Source of the DNA: Flavobacteriaceae bacterium
GTDB lineage: Bacteria > Bacteroidota > Bacteroidia > Flavobacteriales > Flavobacteriaceae
NCBI GenBank assembly: GCA_026709415.1
Contig: JAPOSZ010000027.1
Span: 62,001 to 126,000, forward strand
DNA: 64,000 bases
Direction of reading: 5' to 3'
The notes under the pieces are model-generated. The model was not told the origin of the DNA. It searched no databases and saw nothing but the letters and a program-made list of their open reading frames with translations. Made by a program: the position numbers and the translations under genes. This document shows, piece after piece, positions 45,701-55,588 of this stretch (positions are counted from its first letter, which is position 1; the number at the start of each line of letters is the position of its first letter).

Positions 45701-45922
45701 TTACAAATCAAATACGGAAGGTCTTTTCCGATAAACCATATCCTTGAAAGTTTGCAAAATAGCAATTAATAAATACAAAATGGGGCCACCTAAAATGGTG
45801 ATAAAGGAGGTATAGATAAAAAAAAGACGCACACTAGTGACTTTCATCCCCAATAAATTGGCAATTCGAGTACATACTGAAAAACCATATTGTTCAAAAA
45901 AAACACGAAGTTTTAAAATCAT
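45701..45922 (-). CDS. PspC-domain membrane protein
   Basis: A 73-residue protein resembling the PspC domain: RIANLLGMKVTSVRLFFIY, then a hydrophobic helix FITILGGPILYLLIAIL and a basic tail. PspC-type proteins sit in the inner membrane and sense envelope stress. It lies 14 bases after the rhodanese gene and is probably cotranscribed. Confidence 0.75.
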   Translation of the reverse strand: MILKLRVFFEQYGFSVCTRIANLLGMKVTSVRLFFIYTSFITILGGPILYLLIAILQTFKDMVYRKRPSVFDL

Positions 45923-45936
45923 TGTGAATCGAATGA

Positions 45937-46248
45937 TTAAGGATTATCTATTGAACCATTCCATTTTTCTAGACCTCCAGTTAAATTATAGCAATTGAGA
46001 TTTTCTAATTTTTTCATCAGATGGCATGCTTTAGCTCCTCTGATTCCAGCCTTGCAATACACAAAGTAATTTTTGGATTTATCTAATTTTTGGATTTCCT
46101 TTAAAAAGGATTCTGTTTGTTTGATATCAATCAATGTGGCGTTAGGAATATGTCCCCTATTATATTCTTTTAGGGTTCTAACATCGATAATTTGGGTATT
46201 TGGTTTGCTCCGGAGTTCTTGAACCCATTGAGTTCTTTCTAAATTCAA
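45937..46248 (-). CDS. Rhodanese-like protein
   Basis: A 103-residue single rhodanese domain. IIDVRTLKEYNRGHIPNA is the conserved entrance motif and the persulfide-carrying cysteine C65 lies in YFVYCKAGIRGAKA. There is no signal peptide, so it is cytoplasmic. Such proteins move sulfane sulfur; the natural acceptor is unknown. It is paired with the PspC gene. Confidence 0.88.
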   Translation of the reverse strand: MNLERTQWVQELRSKPNTQIIDVRTLKEYNRGHIPNATLIDIKQTESFLKEIQKLDKSKNYFVYCKAGIRGAKACHLMKKLENLNCYNLTGGLEKWNGSIDNP

Positions 46249-46496
46249 ACGTTGACGATTTAAAAATCAAATATAATATTTGATTTTTGATTGAACCTAT
46301 CAAGTTGACCAAAGTGTTTTTAAGTTTAAAAAAGTTAGGAGCCCTACCGTATAACGGTTATCATTCTTACACAATATTCATGCTATTTCTGTAAATCATA
46401 CCTAAGGGTCAAAAACTGGAATTATAGTGAAGTTCTTTTTTGCGTTAATTTTGGAGTACCATTCGTTCAACACCTTAAATCAATCTCATTAAGATT

Positions 46497-47651
46497 ATGA
46501 ACTTGTCGTTTTGGAACCATAAAAGAAAACTAAAAGAGAATTTACTTGATCGAGGAAAAGCGAGGTATTTTCATGGACGCAGAAAAGAAATCGACAAATT
46601 CAAATCACTAATGTGGGAAACTAAAAAAAATCAATCCGGAACATCTTTTTTAGTTCAAGGTTCCCCCGGTGTTGGGAAAACTGCATTATTAGAAGAATTG
46701 AAAACCGTGGTTGATAAAAAAAAATGGCGGGTTTGTCACATTCCAATGAGAGCTTTATGGGATGTCGATGAATTATATCGTTGGGTGTCTAATAAATCAT
46801 CTTATCGTTCGACTGATTCTTTTGCTAGATTTGATGTTCATATAGTAAAAGCTGGGGTAAAAAAAACAAAAACGGTTCATCCTTCATTGCTCAAGGTCAT
46901 CAAGAAAATCAAAAAAAAACCAACCTTGATTGTTTTAGACGAAGCACAACGATTAGGATATAATCGCGTGATTTCCGAAGATAATGAACGAGACTTTTTA
47001 GATGTTTTTGATTATTTACACAATCTTAAAACCAAGAAAGGGTTTATTTTCTTAATAGGTGGATTGGGGATGACGGAAGATATTTTTGATCGACTGGGCG
47101 TTGCTTCTAGATTTAACGAAGATTGCGTTATTAATCTTCCAGCACTAGACAAAACGGCTGAGAGAGCTATTTTGAAAAATTGGATTATCAATGAAGGCGG
47201 ATCAAAAGAAAGTAATCCAAAGGTTCATTTTTGGATTGATGAGATTGTGAAAGAAACCCACGGATGGCCTTTACATATTAACTGTTATGCAAAATCTGCA
47301 GCCAATTATCTACAAAAAAATAATGTGGCGATGACAAATGATGGATTAAAAAAAGTATTGCGTGAAGGCAGGAATAAAAAAATAAAATACTATGAAAAAA
47401 GATTAAAGAGTTTTGATGACAAAGAAGTTGATTCTATCGCTAAATTTTTGCAACAAAATCAAAACCAAGAAAGCTTTAGTAAAGACACCATTCTTGAGTT
47501 TTTTAGAAGGTATTATCCTTTCGAAAAATCGATGAATATTTATTTTCGATTGGTAGAAAAAGGAGTTTTTCATCGAAACTCGGATAGAAAATATATTATT
47601 CCTGTTCCTTCGATGCGTAAGTGGTTAATGAAACTTCACGAAGGCGACTGA
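46497..47651 (+). CDS. AAA ATPase (YFHGR-type), intact member of the local family
   Basis: A 384-residue P-loop ATPase. The N-terminal motif DRGKARYFHGRRKEIDKF precedes Walker A GSPGVGKT (55-62), Walker B TLIVLDEAQ (D148, E149) and a sensor region LIGGLGMTEDIFDRLGVASRF; the C-terminus KYIIPVPSMRKWLMK looks like a short winged-helix element. It is homologous to the interrupted gene at 79-1296 and the remnant at 4555-5085, and is the only complete one here. The fold resembles STAND or Orc/Cdc6-like AAA ATPases. Its biological role is unknown. Confidence 0.7.
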   Translation: MNLSFWNHKRKLKENLLDRGKARYFHGRRKEIDKFKSLMWETKKNQSGTSFLVQGSPGVGKTALLEELKTVVDKKKWRVCHIPMRALWDVDELYRWVSNKSSYRSTDSFARFDVHIVKAGVKKTKTVHPSLLKVIKKIKKKPTLIVLDEAQRLGYNRVISEDNERDFLDVFDYLHNLKTKKGFIFLIGGLGMTEDIFDRLGVASRFNEDCVINLPALDKTAERAILKNWIINEGGSKESNPKVHFWIDEIVKETHGWPLHINCYAKSAANYLQKNNVAMTNDGLKKVLREGRNKKIKYYEKRLKSFDDKEVDSIAKFLQQNQNQESFSKDTILEFFRRYYPFEKSMNIYFRLVEKGVFHRNSDRKYIIPVPSMRKWLMKLHEGD

Positions 47652-47686
47652 CTGGTTTTGGAAAAACAAAATCGGAACTAGAAAAA

Positions 47687-47971
47687 ATGAAAAGGATCAA
47701 ACAAGCAACAATAGAAATCATTCGAAGTGAGATAATCCGTGGGATGTTACAAACAATTTTAGACTCCTCTGGCAATTTGGTATGTCATGCCATCCACACT
47801 TCTTTCCACTGGAAAGATAAAATCAACATGGGTCACGTTGCATTAGCGGATGAAACAGGACATCTAATAAATGAAAATCTCATTGCTATGACTTATGGAT
47901 TAGGGGATAGAATGGTGAGACACGACATCATCAGCTTCAAAGTTTCCGTTTTTTCTAATGAGATGGTTTAA
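47687..47971 (+). CDS. Hypothetical protein, 94 residues
   Basis: An open frame from the ATG at 47687 (an earlier ATG at 47621 overlaps the ATPase gene). The sequence MKRIKQATIEIIRSEI leads to HAIHTSFHWKDK, HVALADETGHLINEN and a valine-rich end. I recognise no family. It follows the intact AAA ATPase by 35 bases on the same strand and could be its partner or a chance frame. Confidence 0.35.
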   Translation: MKRIKQATIEIIRSEIIRGMLQTILDSSGNLVCHAIHTSFHWKDKINMGHVALADETGHLINENLIAMTYGLGDRMVRHDIISFKVSVFSNEMV

Positions 47972-48354
47972 TCCACTCAAAGAAATATCAAGATAGAATC
48001 ATGTAAGTTTATCAAAAATCGATTGAGGCAAAGGAGTATCTTCATTGTAAAGGGATCAAGCATCGTAACAAAACAAAACATGTGATGTCCTCAAAAGAAT
48101 ACATGTCGATGCTTTTGGCCATCATCCGCTTTTTTCTAATTGGAGATTCAAAATAAAAACGTGTTCTCGTATCAAGTGCAATACATATCATGATAGAGCT
48201 AAATTGATTAATGGGAATTATCAATAAAAATTTACTTTTGAACCTCTGTTTTTACTTAAAAAGCATTTATTTATTTGGATCAGCCGTTGACTCATTCCTC
48301 ATACCAATTTAACATCTTTCGATCGCATTTAATGGCCTTTTTTGGATCTAACTA
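47972..48354. other. Region upstream of the trp operon
   Basis: About 380 bases without a supported gene. A short frame with stops (around 48030-48205, plus strand, containing KEYLHCKGIKHRNKTKH) may be a gene remnant but matches nothing I know. The last 120 bases would hold the trp promoter and leader. I saw no tryptophan-rich leader peptide. Confidence 0.35.
48233..48240 (+). promoter_or_regulatory. Candidate -7 element of the trp operon
   Basis: TACTTTTG matches TAnnTTTG and lies about 115 bases before trpE. The nearest upstream TTG is 26 bases away rather than 19-21, so the assignment is tentative. Confidence 0.3.
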
Positions 48355-49758
48355 ATGGCAAAATTTCGCTTTAAAACAGAGTCTATTAAACTACAAGCGG
48401 ATTTGTTGACTCCTGTTGAAGTCTATTTAAAGCTAAGAGATCACTATCCCAATAGTATTCTTTTAGAAAGTAGTGATTATGCCGGGCAGAACAAAAGTTT
48501 TTCTTACATCTGCTGTAATCCAATTGCTTCTATTACTATCAAAGACCATTCCGTTTCTTATCGTTATCCCAATGAAAGAACCTATCATAAGGATATTACT
48601 TCTAAGGATAGTGTTGCTGAAATGATTCACAATTTCGCCAAACATTTCTATTTTGAAAAGCCACATACGGAGTTTATCACCCATGGTATGTTTGGCTTTA
48701 TGGCTCATGAAGCGATACAGTATTTTGAAGATATTAAGCTCAATGATTCAAAACCTGGATTTGATATTCCTCAAATCTTTTATGCTGTATACCAAAATGT
48801 CATCGCCATCAGCTTATTCAGTCATGAGGCCTATATCTATTCTCATATCACAGAAGACAAACAACATAATGTCCAAGAAGTCCTCAAATTCATCACTAAT
48901 TCCACAGCCTTAGAATACCCATTCAAAGCCATTGGTGAACCTCATTCAAACATGGATGATAATGAATTCCTTGATTTGGTTAAAAGAGCAAAATGGCACT
49001 GCAAAAGAGGTGATGTCTTCCAATTAGTCTTGTCTAGAAGGTTTTCTCGTGAATTCAAAGGAGATGAATTTAACGTTTATCGAGCCTTGAGAAGCATCAA
49101 TCCTTCCCCGTACCAATATTTTTTTGATTACGGTAATTTTAAAATTTTTGGCTCTTCACCTGAATCCCATTTGGTGGTTAAAGATGGGCGTGCTGAAATT
49201 CATCCGATCGCCGGTACTTTCAAAAGAACTGGAAATAATCTTGAAGATACTGCATCGGCTGAAAAACTACTTCAAGATGCCAAAGAAAATAGCGAACATG
49301 TCATGTTGTTAGATTTAGCCCGTAATGATTTGAGTCGAAATGGATCGAAAGTTCAAGTGGTAAAAAATCGAGAAGTCCAGTTTTTTTCACATGTGATTCA
49401 CTTGGTATCCAAAGTTACTGCCCAGTTAAATCCTCATGTCTCTGTTTTTCAATTAATAGCGGATACTTTTCCTGCGGGGACTCTCAGCGGGGCTCCTAAA
49501 CATCGTGCCTTAGAACTTATCGACCAATACGAACGGACTCGTCGAAACTTCTATGGAGGGGCTATTGGCTACATTGATTTCTATGGAAAATTTGATCATG
49601 CCATCTTGATCCGATCCTTTTTGAGTATTCATCAAGAATTACACTACCAAGGGGGTGCCGGTTTAGTGGTTGATTCGAATTCCAAAGCCGAATTAGAAGA
49701 AGTCAATAACAAATTAAGAGCCTTAGAGCAATCCATTATTGAAGCTGAAAAAATATGA
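48355..49758 (+). CDS. trpE: Anthranilate synthase component I
   Basis: A 467-residue chorismate-using enzyme. The conserved blocks are present: RGDVFQLVLSRRF, INPSPYQYFFDYG, GSSPESHLV, HPIAGTFKRTG, DLARNDLSR, and TFPAGTLSGAPKHRA with GGAGLVVDS at the end. It makes anthranilate from chorismate and ammonia from TrpG. It is the first gene of a complete, tightly packed trp operon and overlaps trpG by four bases. Confidence 0.95.
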   Translation: MAKFRFKTESIKLQADLLTPVEVYLKLRDHYPNSILLESSDYAGQNKSFSYICCNPIASITIKDHSVSYRYPNERTYHKDITSKDSVAEMIHNFAKHFYFEKPHTEFITHGMFGFMAHEAIQYFEDIKLNDSKPGFDIPQIFYAVYQNVIAISLFSHEAYIYSHITEDKQHNVQEVLKFITNSTALEYPFKAIGEPHSNMDDNEFLDLVKRAKWHCKRGDVFQLVLSRRFSREFKGDEFNVYRALRSINPSPYQYFFDYGNFKIFGSSPESHLVVKDGRAEIHPIAGTFKRTGNNLEDTASAEKLLQDAKENSEHVMLLDLARNDLSRNGSKVQVVKNREVQFFSHVIHLVSKVTAQLNPHVSVFQLIADTFPAGTLSGAPKHRALELIDQYERTRRNFYGGAIGYIDFYGKFDHAILIRSFLSIHQELHYQGGAGLVVDSNSKAELEEVNNKLRALEQSIIEAEKI

Positions 49759-50324
49759 GAGTTAAAAGTGTGTTTGTCATTGATAATTATGATTCATTTA
49801 CATACAACCTAGTTCACTATTTAAAAGAATTGGACTGCCAAGTCACTGTGAAAAGAAATGATGCTTTCAACATTTCAGAAATCAGAAGGTATGAATACAT
49901 CATGATTTCACCGGGTCCTGGATTACCCATAGATTCAGGAAACCTATTAGACACTATTAAAAAATATGCTCCCACTAAAAAAATTTTTGGAATTTGTTTG
50001 GGACAACAAGCGATTGCTGAAAGTTTTGGTGGATCACTCATGAATTTAGATAAAGTATACCACGGTGTATCGACCGATATCAACATCACAACTGATGATC
50101 TTCTTTTTGAGGGCTTACCAAACGTATTCCAAGCCGGTAGATATCATTCTTGGGTCGTTAAAACCCCTCTTCCCAGTTGTTTGGTGGCCACATCTTTTGA
50201 TTCGGAACAAAATCTCATGTCGCTACGTCATGAGACTTTTAATGTCCGAAGTGTTCAGTTTCATCCTGAGTCTATTTTGACTCCCTATGGAAAAAAAATG
50301 ATTGAAAACTGGGTTCATTCTTGA
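49755..50324 (+). CDS. trpG: Anthranilate synthase component II (glutamine amidotransferase)
   Basis: A 189-residue class I glutamine amidotransferase. VIDNYDSFTYNLVHY opens it, the nucleophile C81 lies in FGICLGQQA, and the catalytic His/Glu in QFHPESILTP. It releases ammonia from glutamine for TrpE. ATGA overlap with trpE; trpD starts four bases after its stop. Confidence 0.95.
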   Translation: MRVKSVFVIDNYDSFTYNLVHYLKELDCQVTVKRNDAFNISEIRRYEYIMISPGPGLPIDSGNLLDTIKKYAPTKKIFGICLGQQAIAESFGGSLMNLDKVYHGVSTDINITTDDLLFEGLPNVFQAGRYHSWVVKTPLPSCLVATSFDSEQNLMSLRHETFNVRSVQFHPESILTPYGKKMIENWVHS

Positions 50325-50328
50325 GCAT

Positions 50329-51333
50329 ATGGAAATCATTCTTGAGCGTTTACTGAATAATGAAACCTTAAGTTATCGCGAGGCCAAAAATGTTTTGGGG
50401 TTCATCACTGAGAACAAATACAATGAAGCTCAAATCGCTAGTTTTTTAACCATCTATAGACAACGAGGAATAACCATTGAAGAGCTCAAAGGATTTCGTG
50501 CCGCTTTATTGGAACGATGTCATCAAATTGATTTGAGTGACTTTCACCCCATCGACTTATGCGGTACCGGAGGTGATGGCAAAAACACGTTTAATATTTC
50601 TACTGCATCGGCATTTGTCGTCGCTGGTGCTGGTATTAAAGTGGCCAAGCACGGAAATTATGGCGTTTCCTCAAAATGTGGATCGAGTAATGTTTTGGAA
50701 CATCTTGGGATTAAGTTTTCCAATCATCAGGATTTTCTAGAACGTTGTATTGAATCGGCAGGCATTTGTATTCTTCATGCCCCACTTTTTCATCCTGCGA
50801 TGAAAAATGTTGCGGGAATTCGGAAAAATTTAGCGATTAAAACATTGTTTAATATTCTTGGGCCCCTTGTGAATCCATCCTCTCCAGAAAAGCAACTCAC
50901 AGGTGTTTATAGTCTAGAAGTGGCACGTTTGTATCAATATTTATTTCAAGAAGTTTTAGAGCATTACACAATCATCTATGACTTGGAAGCCTATGATGAA
51001 GTTTCATTAATCGGATCGGCAAAGCTTCTGACGGAACGTGGCGAATTTTTAATCGATTCACACAATTTTAATGTCGGGCATGTTGTTCCATTAGAACTTT
51101 ATGGCGGTAAAACGGTGAAGGATGCCGGTGATATCCTGATGGATATCTTAAAAGGAAAAGGAACTCGATCTCAAGAAAATGTTGTCTGTGCCAATGCAGG
51201 ACTAGCGATTTCTACAGCCTTGAGCACGACTTTTGAAGAAGGGTTCGAAAGAGCTAGAGAAGCTATCAAAAACAAACGAGCCTTTAAAACTTTTAAAACC
51301 CTCTATGATCTTTGTCAAAAATGGGTGTCCTAG
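50329..51333 (+). CDS. trpD: Anthranilate phosphoribosyltransferase
   Basis: A 334-residue protein from the ATG at 50329; an in-frame TTG at 50302 would overlap trpG and add residues unlike the family. CGTGGDGKNTFNIST binds phosphoribosyl pyrophosphate, and KHGNYGVSSKCGSSNVLE follows. It transfers phosphoribose to anthranilate. The stop overlaps the start of trpC. Confidence 0.94.
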   Translation: MEIILERLLNNETLSYREAKNVLGFITENKYNEAQIASFLTIYRQRGITIEELKGFRAALLERCHQIDLSDFHPIDLCGTGGDGKNTFNISTASAFVVAGAGIKVAKHGNYGVSSKCGSSNVLEHLGIKFSNHQDFLERCIESAGICILHAPLFHPAMKNVAGIRKNLAIKTLFNILGPLVNPSSPEKQLTGVYSLEVARLYQYLFQEVLEHYTIIYDLEAYDEVSLIGSAKLLTERGEFLIDSHNFNVGHVVPLELYGGKTVKDAGDILMDILKGKGTRSQENVVCANAGLAISTALSTTFEEGFERAREAIKNKRAFKTFKTLYDLCQKWVS

Positions 51334-52106
51334 ATGAAATAGTTCGGTCCAAAAGGCAAGCTGTCGCCTCTCAAAAGCAAGTTTTTCCTGAGACTTTGTT
51401 AAGAAAAGCGCCCTTTTATGGCCAATCTTCTTCAAGCCTTGTAACCTCCATCAAATCAAGTGCCCATGGCATCATTGCCGAATTTAAACGACGATCTCCA
51501 TCCAAAGGAGATATTCATATAGGGGCCAAAGTCCATGATGTGGTCTCTGGCTATACCAATGCGAGCGTCTCTGGAATTTCTGTCTTAACCGACACTCCAT
51601 TTTTCGGTGGGTCCTTGGAAGATTTGGTTTTGGCTAGACATACTAGTCGTTTGCCGATCCTTCGTAAAGATTTTATCATTGATGCTTACCAAATACATGA
51701 GTCAAAAGCTTTTGGTGCTGATGTCATCTTATTGATTGCACGAATTCTGAATTCAAATCAAATCAAGGAGTTTTCTCTATTAGCACATTCCCTCGGTCTG
51801 GAAGTTTTACTCGAAATTCATCAGCAAAAGGAATTAAATCATCTTGATTTATCGAATATCGATTTGATTGGTATCAACCATAGAAATCTGGAAACTTTTG
51901 ATGTCCATATGCAACACAGTCAACATATTGTCGAGACCATTCCCCATCATTTTACAAAAATTGCTGAGAGTGGCATTCGTTCGGTAGAAGAAATCAAAAC
52001 TTTAAAGGCGTTGGGTTTTGATGGGGTTTTAATTGGTGAATACTTGATGCGTTCCAAAAACCCTGGTGAAAAAGCCAACCAATTAGTTCAAAATCTCTAT
52101 TCATGA
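51321..52106 (+). CDS. trpC: Indole-3-glycerol-phosphate synthase
   Basis: A 261-residue TIM-barrel enzyme starting at the ATG inside the end of trpD (an in-frame TTG lies at 51312). IIAEFKRRSPSKGDI, LRKDFIIDAYQIHESKAFGAD, LLEIHQ and AESGIRS carry the catalytic and phosphate-binding residues. It closes the indole ring. trpF overlaps its stop by four bases. It is separate from trpF, unlike the fused enterobacterial form. Confidence 0.94.
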   Translation: MGVLDEIVRSKRQAVASQKQVFPETLLRKAPFYGQSSSSLVTSIKSSAHGIIAEFKRRSPSKGDIHIGAKVHDVVSGYTNASVSGISVLTDTPFFGGSLEDLVLARHTSRLPILRKDFIIDAYQIHESKAFGADVILLIARILNSNQIKEFSLLAHSLGLEVLLEIHQQKELNHLDLSNIDLIGINHRNLETFDVHMQHSQHIVETIPHHFTKIAESGIRSVEEIKTLKALGFDGVLIGEYLMRSKNPGEKANQLVQNLYS

Positions 52107-52720
52107 AACTCAAAGTATGTGGGTTGACCCAGGGAGAGAATCTGAAGCAGATTGTCAATTTAAAACCAGATTACATCGGTTATATTTTTTTTGAAAAATC
52201 GCCAAGATTCCTAAATCATCGACTACCAAGTTTTTCGACATCAACGAAAAAGACGGGCGTTTTTGTGAATGCTACGATTGATTTTATCGTCGAAAAAATT
52301 CAAACCTACCAGTTAAATGCCATTCAGTTACATGGTCATGAAACACTAGAGTTCTGTCGCCATTTAAAATCCCAATCTCTAGAAATCATCAAGGCGTTTG
52401 GCTTGGATTCCACCATGGATTATGAGATCATTGAGCCGTACCAAGATGTTTGTGATTATTTTCTTTTTGATACCAAAACCAAACAATATGGTGGGAGTGG
52501 CCAAACATTTGACTGGTCTTTACTGGATTTATATCCTTTTAAAAAGCCATTTTTCATCAGTGGCGGGATCGATTCTAACCGACTCATTGAAATTAAAAAT
52601 CTAAAAGATCAAAATGCTTATCTATACGGTGTGGATATCAACAGTCAATTTGAAATCAAACCAGGATTCAAAGATGTTCCAAAAATCGCTCAATTCAAAA
52701 CTTTAATCGATGAACTATAG
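52103..52720 (+). CDS. trpF: Phosphoribosylanthranilate isomerase
   Basis: A 205-residue TIM-barrel. The catalytic cysteine is in KVCGLTQGENL near the N-terminus; PDYIGYIFFEKSPRF, IQLHGHE, DTKTKQYGGSGQTFDW and ISGGID are the family blocks. It isomerises phosphoribosyl anthranilate. Its end overlaps trpB by 11 bases. Confidence 0.93.
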   Translation: MKLKVCGLTQGENLKQIVNLKPDYIGYIFFEKSPRFLNHRLPSFSTSTKKTGVFVNATIDFIVEKIQTYQLNAIQLHGHETLEFCRHLKSQSLEIIKAFGLDSTMDYEIIEPYQDVCDYFLFDTKTKQYGGSGQTFDWSLLDLYPFKKPFFISGGIDSNRLIEIKNLKDQNAYLYGVDINSQFEIKPGFKDVPKIAQFKTLIDEL

Positions 52721-53891
52721 CGTAGATGCCGATGGTTACTATGGAGACTATGGAGGTGCGTTTATTCCTGAAATGCTCTTTCCGAATGTTGATGAACTAA
52801 AAACAAAATATCGGGAAATTATTGAACGTTCTGCGTTTCAAAAAGAATTTCATCATCTTCTGAAACATTATGTTGGCAGACCGACACCACTGTATCATGC
52901 CCGTCGATTATCTGAAAAAATAGGAGCTAAGATCTATTTAAAAAGAGAAGATTTATGCCATACGGGGGCTCATAAAATCAATAATACCATCGGACAAATA
53001 CTTTTGGCAAAACACATGGGTAAAAGCCGAATCATAGCAGAAACTGGCGCTGGTCAACATGGTGTCGCAACCGCTGCAGTCTGTGCTTTAATGGGCATGG
53101 AATGCGTCGTCTTTATGGGAGCCGTTGATATCAAACGTCAAGCGCCGAATGTGGCACGCATGAAAATGTTGGGTGCTCAAGTACAACCGGCTACTTGTGG
53201 TAGCCAAACACTTAAAGATGCCACCAATGAAGCCATTAGAGATTGGATCAATCATCCTCAAAAAACCCATTACATTATTGGTTCTGTGGTGGGACCACAT
53301 CCCTATCCCGATATGGTATCTCTTTTTCAATCGGTCATTAGCCAAGAAGTCAAAAATCAATTGAAATCCATCGAAGGAAGAGAACAGCCTGATTATCTCA
53401 TTGCTTGCGTTGGTGGAGGAAGCAATGCTGCCGGTCTTTTTTACCATTATTTAAATAATCTTGAGGTCGGCATTTATTGTGTTGAAGCAGCAGGACATGG
53501 CATCGAAACCGATCAAAGTGCAGCCACCACAAAACTTGGAAAACCAGGCATTATTCATGGTTGTAAAACGCTTCTGATGCAAAATACCGATGGGCAAATT
53601 CAAGAACCCCATTCTATTTCTGCTGGATTAGATTATCCTGGTATTGGTCCTCTTTTTGCTCACCTCAGCGATACTCAAAGAGCAACGTTTCGAGCCGTCA
53701 AAGATCAAGATGCCATGCGCTGGGGATTGGAACTCTCTAAATTAGAGGGGATTATTCCAGCCATCGAAACAGCGCATGCACTAGCTCTATTAGAAACCGA
53801 AACTTTTAAAACCGATGATGTAATCGTTTTGGGTTGTTCGGGAAGAGGCGATAAAGATTTGGAAACCTATATCAACTATTTTGGATTATAA
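52710..53891 (+). CDS. trpB: Tryptophan synthase beta chain
   Basis: A 393-residue pyridoxal-phosphate enzyme. K89 in HTGAHKINNT forms the Schiff base, GGGSNAAG holds the cofactor phosphate, and GAGQHGVATAAV is conserved. It condenses indole with serine to tryptophan. Its stop shares one base with the trpA start. Confidence 0.95.
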   Translation: MNYSVDADGYYGDYGGAFIPEMLFPNVDELKTKYREIIERSAFQKEFHHLLKHYVGRPTPLYHARRLSEKIGAKIYLKREDLCHTGAHKINNTIGQILLAKHMGKSRIIAETGAGQHGVATAAVCALMGMECVVFMGAVDIKRQAPNVARMKMLGAQVQPATCGSQTLKDATNEAIRDWINHPQKTHYIIGSVVGPHPYPDMVSLFQSVISQEVKNQLKSIEGREQPDYLIACVGGGSNAAGLFYHYLNNLEVGIYCVEAAGHGIETDQSAATTKLGKPGIIHGCKTLLMQNTDGQIQEPHSISAGLDYPGIGPLFAHLSDTQRATFRAVKDQDAMRWGLELSKLEGIIPAIETAHALALLETETFKTDDVIVLGCSGRGDKDLETYINYFGL

Positions 53892-54658
53892 TGAACAGGC
53901 TTGATACGTTATTTGAAACCGATAAAAAAATACTATCCATTTATTTTACTGCGGGATATCCAACATTAGAGGATACCGTTCCGATCCTAACAGAACTTCA
54001 AGACTCTGGCGTTGATTTAGTCGAAATCGGACTCCCCTTTTCGGATCCGTTAGCCGATGGACCAATCATTCAGTATAGTTCAACCCAAGCGCTTCAAAAT
54101 GGGATGCAGTCTAATGTTTTATTCGAACAACTGAAAAACATCCGAGACAACATTCACATTCCATTAATCATCATGGGGTATTTTAATCCTATTTTACAAT
54201 ATGGCGTTGATCATTTTTGTCATCAATGCCAACAAGTCGATATCGATGGGCTCATTATTCCTGATCTTCCTTTTGATGTTTATGGTCAATCATATGAATC
54301 AATATTTAAAAAGCATGCATTAAAAAACATCTTTTTAATCACACCACAAACACCAACTGAGCGTGTTCAAATGATTGATGAAAAATCCAATAGTTTTTTA
54401 TACATGGTGAGTTCAGCAAGCGTCACTGGTGCCAAAAAAAAATTTGATGAAAAAGCGATTTCTTATTTTAAGAAAATCAATGAATTACAATTAAAGTCTC
54501 CCAAACTCATTGGTTTTGGAATTAGTCATCATACAACGTATGAGTTGGCATCGAAATATGCCGAAGGAGTTATTATCGGATCCGCTTTTATTGATTTTTT
54601 GAAAAAAAACAGAATCCAAGATATCAGCCAATTCATCAAATTGATAAGATCAAATTGA
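53891..54658 (+). CDS. trpA: Tryptophan synthase alpha chain
   Basis: A 255-residue TIM-barrel with the catalytic pair E45 and D56 in VEIGLPFSDPLADGP. It splits indole-glycerol phosphate and passes indole to TrpB. It is the last gene of the operon; I see no clear terminator hairpin after it. Confidence 0.95.
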   Translation: MNRLDTLFETDKKILSIYFTAGYPTLEDTVPILTELQDSGVDLVEIGLPFSDPLADGPIIQYSSTQALQNGMQSNVLFEQLKNIRDNIHIPLIIMGYFNPILQYGVDHFCHQCQQVDIDGLIIPDLPFDVYGQSYESIFKKHALKNIFLITPQTPTERVQMIDEKSNSFLYMVSSASVTGAKKKFDEKAISYFKKINELQLKSPKLIGFGISHHTTYELASKYAEGVIIGSAFIDFLKKNRIQDISQFIKLIRSN

Positions 54659-54897
54659 TAATCCTCTTCCATGATTTTTGTTAATCGATGAAGTGAGTGT
54701 TTTTTGTCTTTGAATTTAACAAATGGTAATGTTTACGCATTGCACCTCTTTACGATTACAGTGAAAGGATTCAAAAGCAAGCACTGTCTGTTGTTTATAT
54801 AAGGCGCACAACCCCATTGTGGGGATTTGAACCTCTTTCCACACGCATCAAGATAGAATATGTTTTTTATTTTCAATCAGTTGTACTAAACCTTTCT

Positions 54898-55583
54898 TTA
54901 CTCTACTTTTTGCTTTCTATCTTCTGTAATAAACACATCAACTTTATCTATCCAACGTTTAATATCATCTTCCACTGTAGTGAATCCATGCATGGGTATC
55001 ACTTCTTCTTGCACAAGCTCGAATTCCCTTAGACGATATGGATTAAATGGTTCGGGTTTTCTATAAAAGACTCCCCAACTACGAAGTCTTTTTTGATATC
55101 TAGTTTTTGCTTTCCATAATTCCATAATAGAAATCTTTTCCGTGATTAAGTCCAAATCATAAGCGTCTCGGTATTTAGCTCGATCATGCTAATCCCTACG
55201 TCTTTTAATGATAATAGAGGAATACGATGCTCTTTAGTATAGTCAAGCTTATAAATTCTTGAAGAGCCTGTAACTAAATCAACTTTTACGGCCTTTCCAT
55301 TTTCTTTAATAAAATATTGAACAAACGATGGTCTTTTCAACTTATCTCTTACTACATTTTCATCAATTAATCTTGCACCATAAACCTTATGGAAGGAATC
55401 CCTCATTCTTAAAAATTTCTCATTATTTGCTACTTCACTTATAAATAAATCAATATCAATCGAAATCCGATGGTTGAATCTTAATGCAAGGTTTGTCCCT
55501 CCTACTAAAAACTAGTTTTTAAGTTCTGGGATTTTTTGAGTATCCAATAAAACTCGGTAAAGTTCATCACTGATAGCTTTCAT
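54898..55583 (-). pseudogene. Broken nucleotidyltransferase (AbiEii-like toxin)
   Basis: The frame opens MKAISDELYRVLLDTQK and then meets TAG at 55512-55514, between PELKN and FLVGGTNLALRF; the second part carries the nucleotidyltransferase motif with SIDIDLFIS. About 110 residues later, near 55185, the reading shifts frame: the continuation RAKYRDAYDLDLITEK runs to a stop at 54898. The total length is not a multiple of three, fitting one indel. An intact gene would be a toxin-type nucleotidyltransferase of about 228 residues. A second, intact relative lies at 56322-57278. Confidence 0.7.
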
Positions 55584-55588
55584 TTCTC

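Noticed and set aside
48042-48224. A 60-codon minus-strand open frame upstream of trpE.
   Set aside because: No family resemblance, no partner gene and a low-complexity composition; the opposite strand looks slightly more gene-like but has stops.
54805-54840. On the minus strand, GGTTCAAATCCCC followed by a CCCCA/TGGGG hairpin resembles the T-arm of a tRNA.
   Set aside because: No D-arm, anticodon arm or acceptor pairing can be built around it, and the T-stem itself does not pair properly. It could be a remnant of a tRNA 3' end but I cannot support it.
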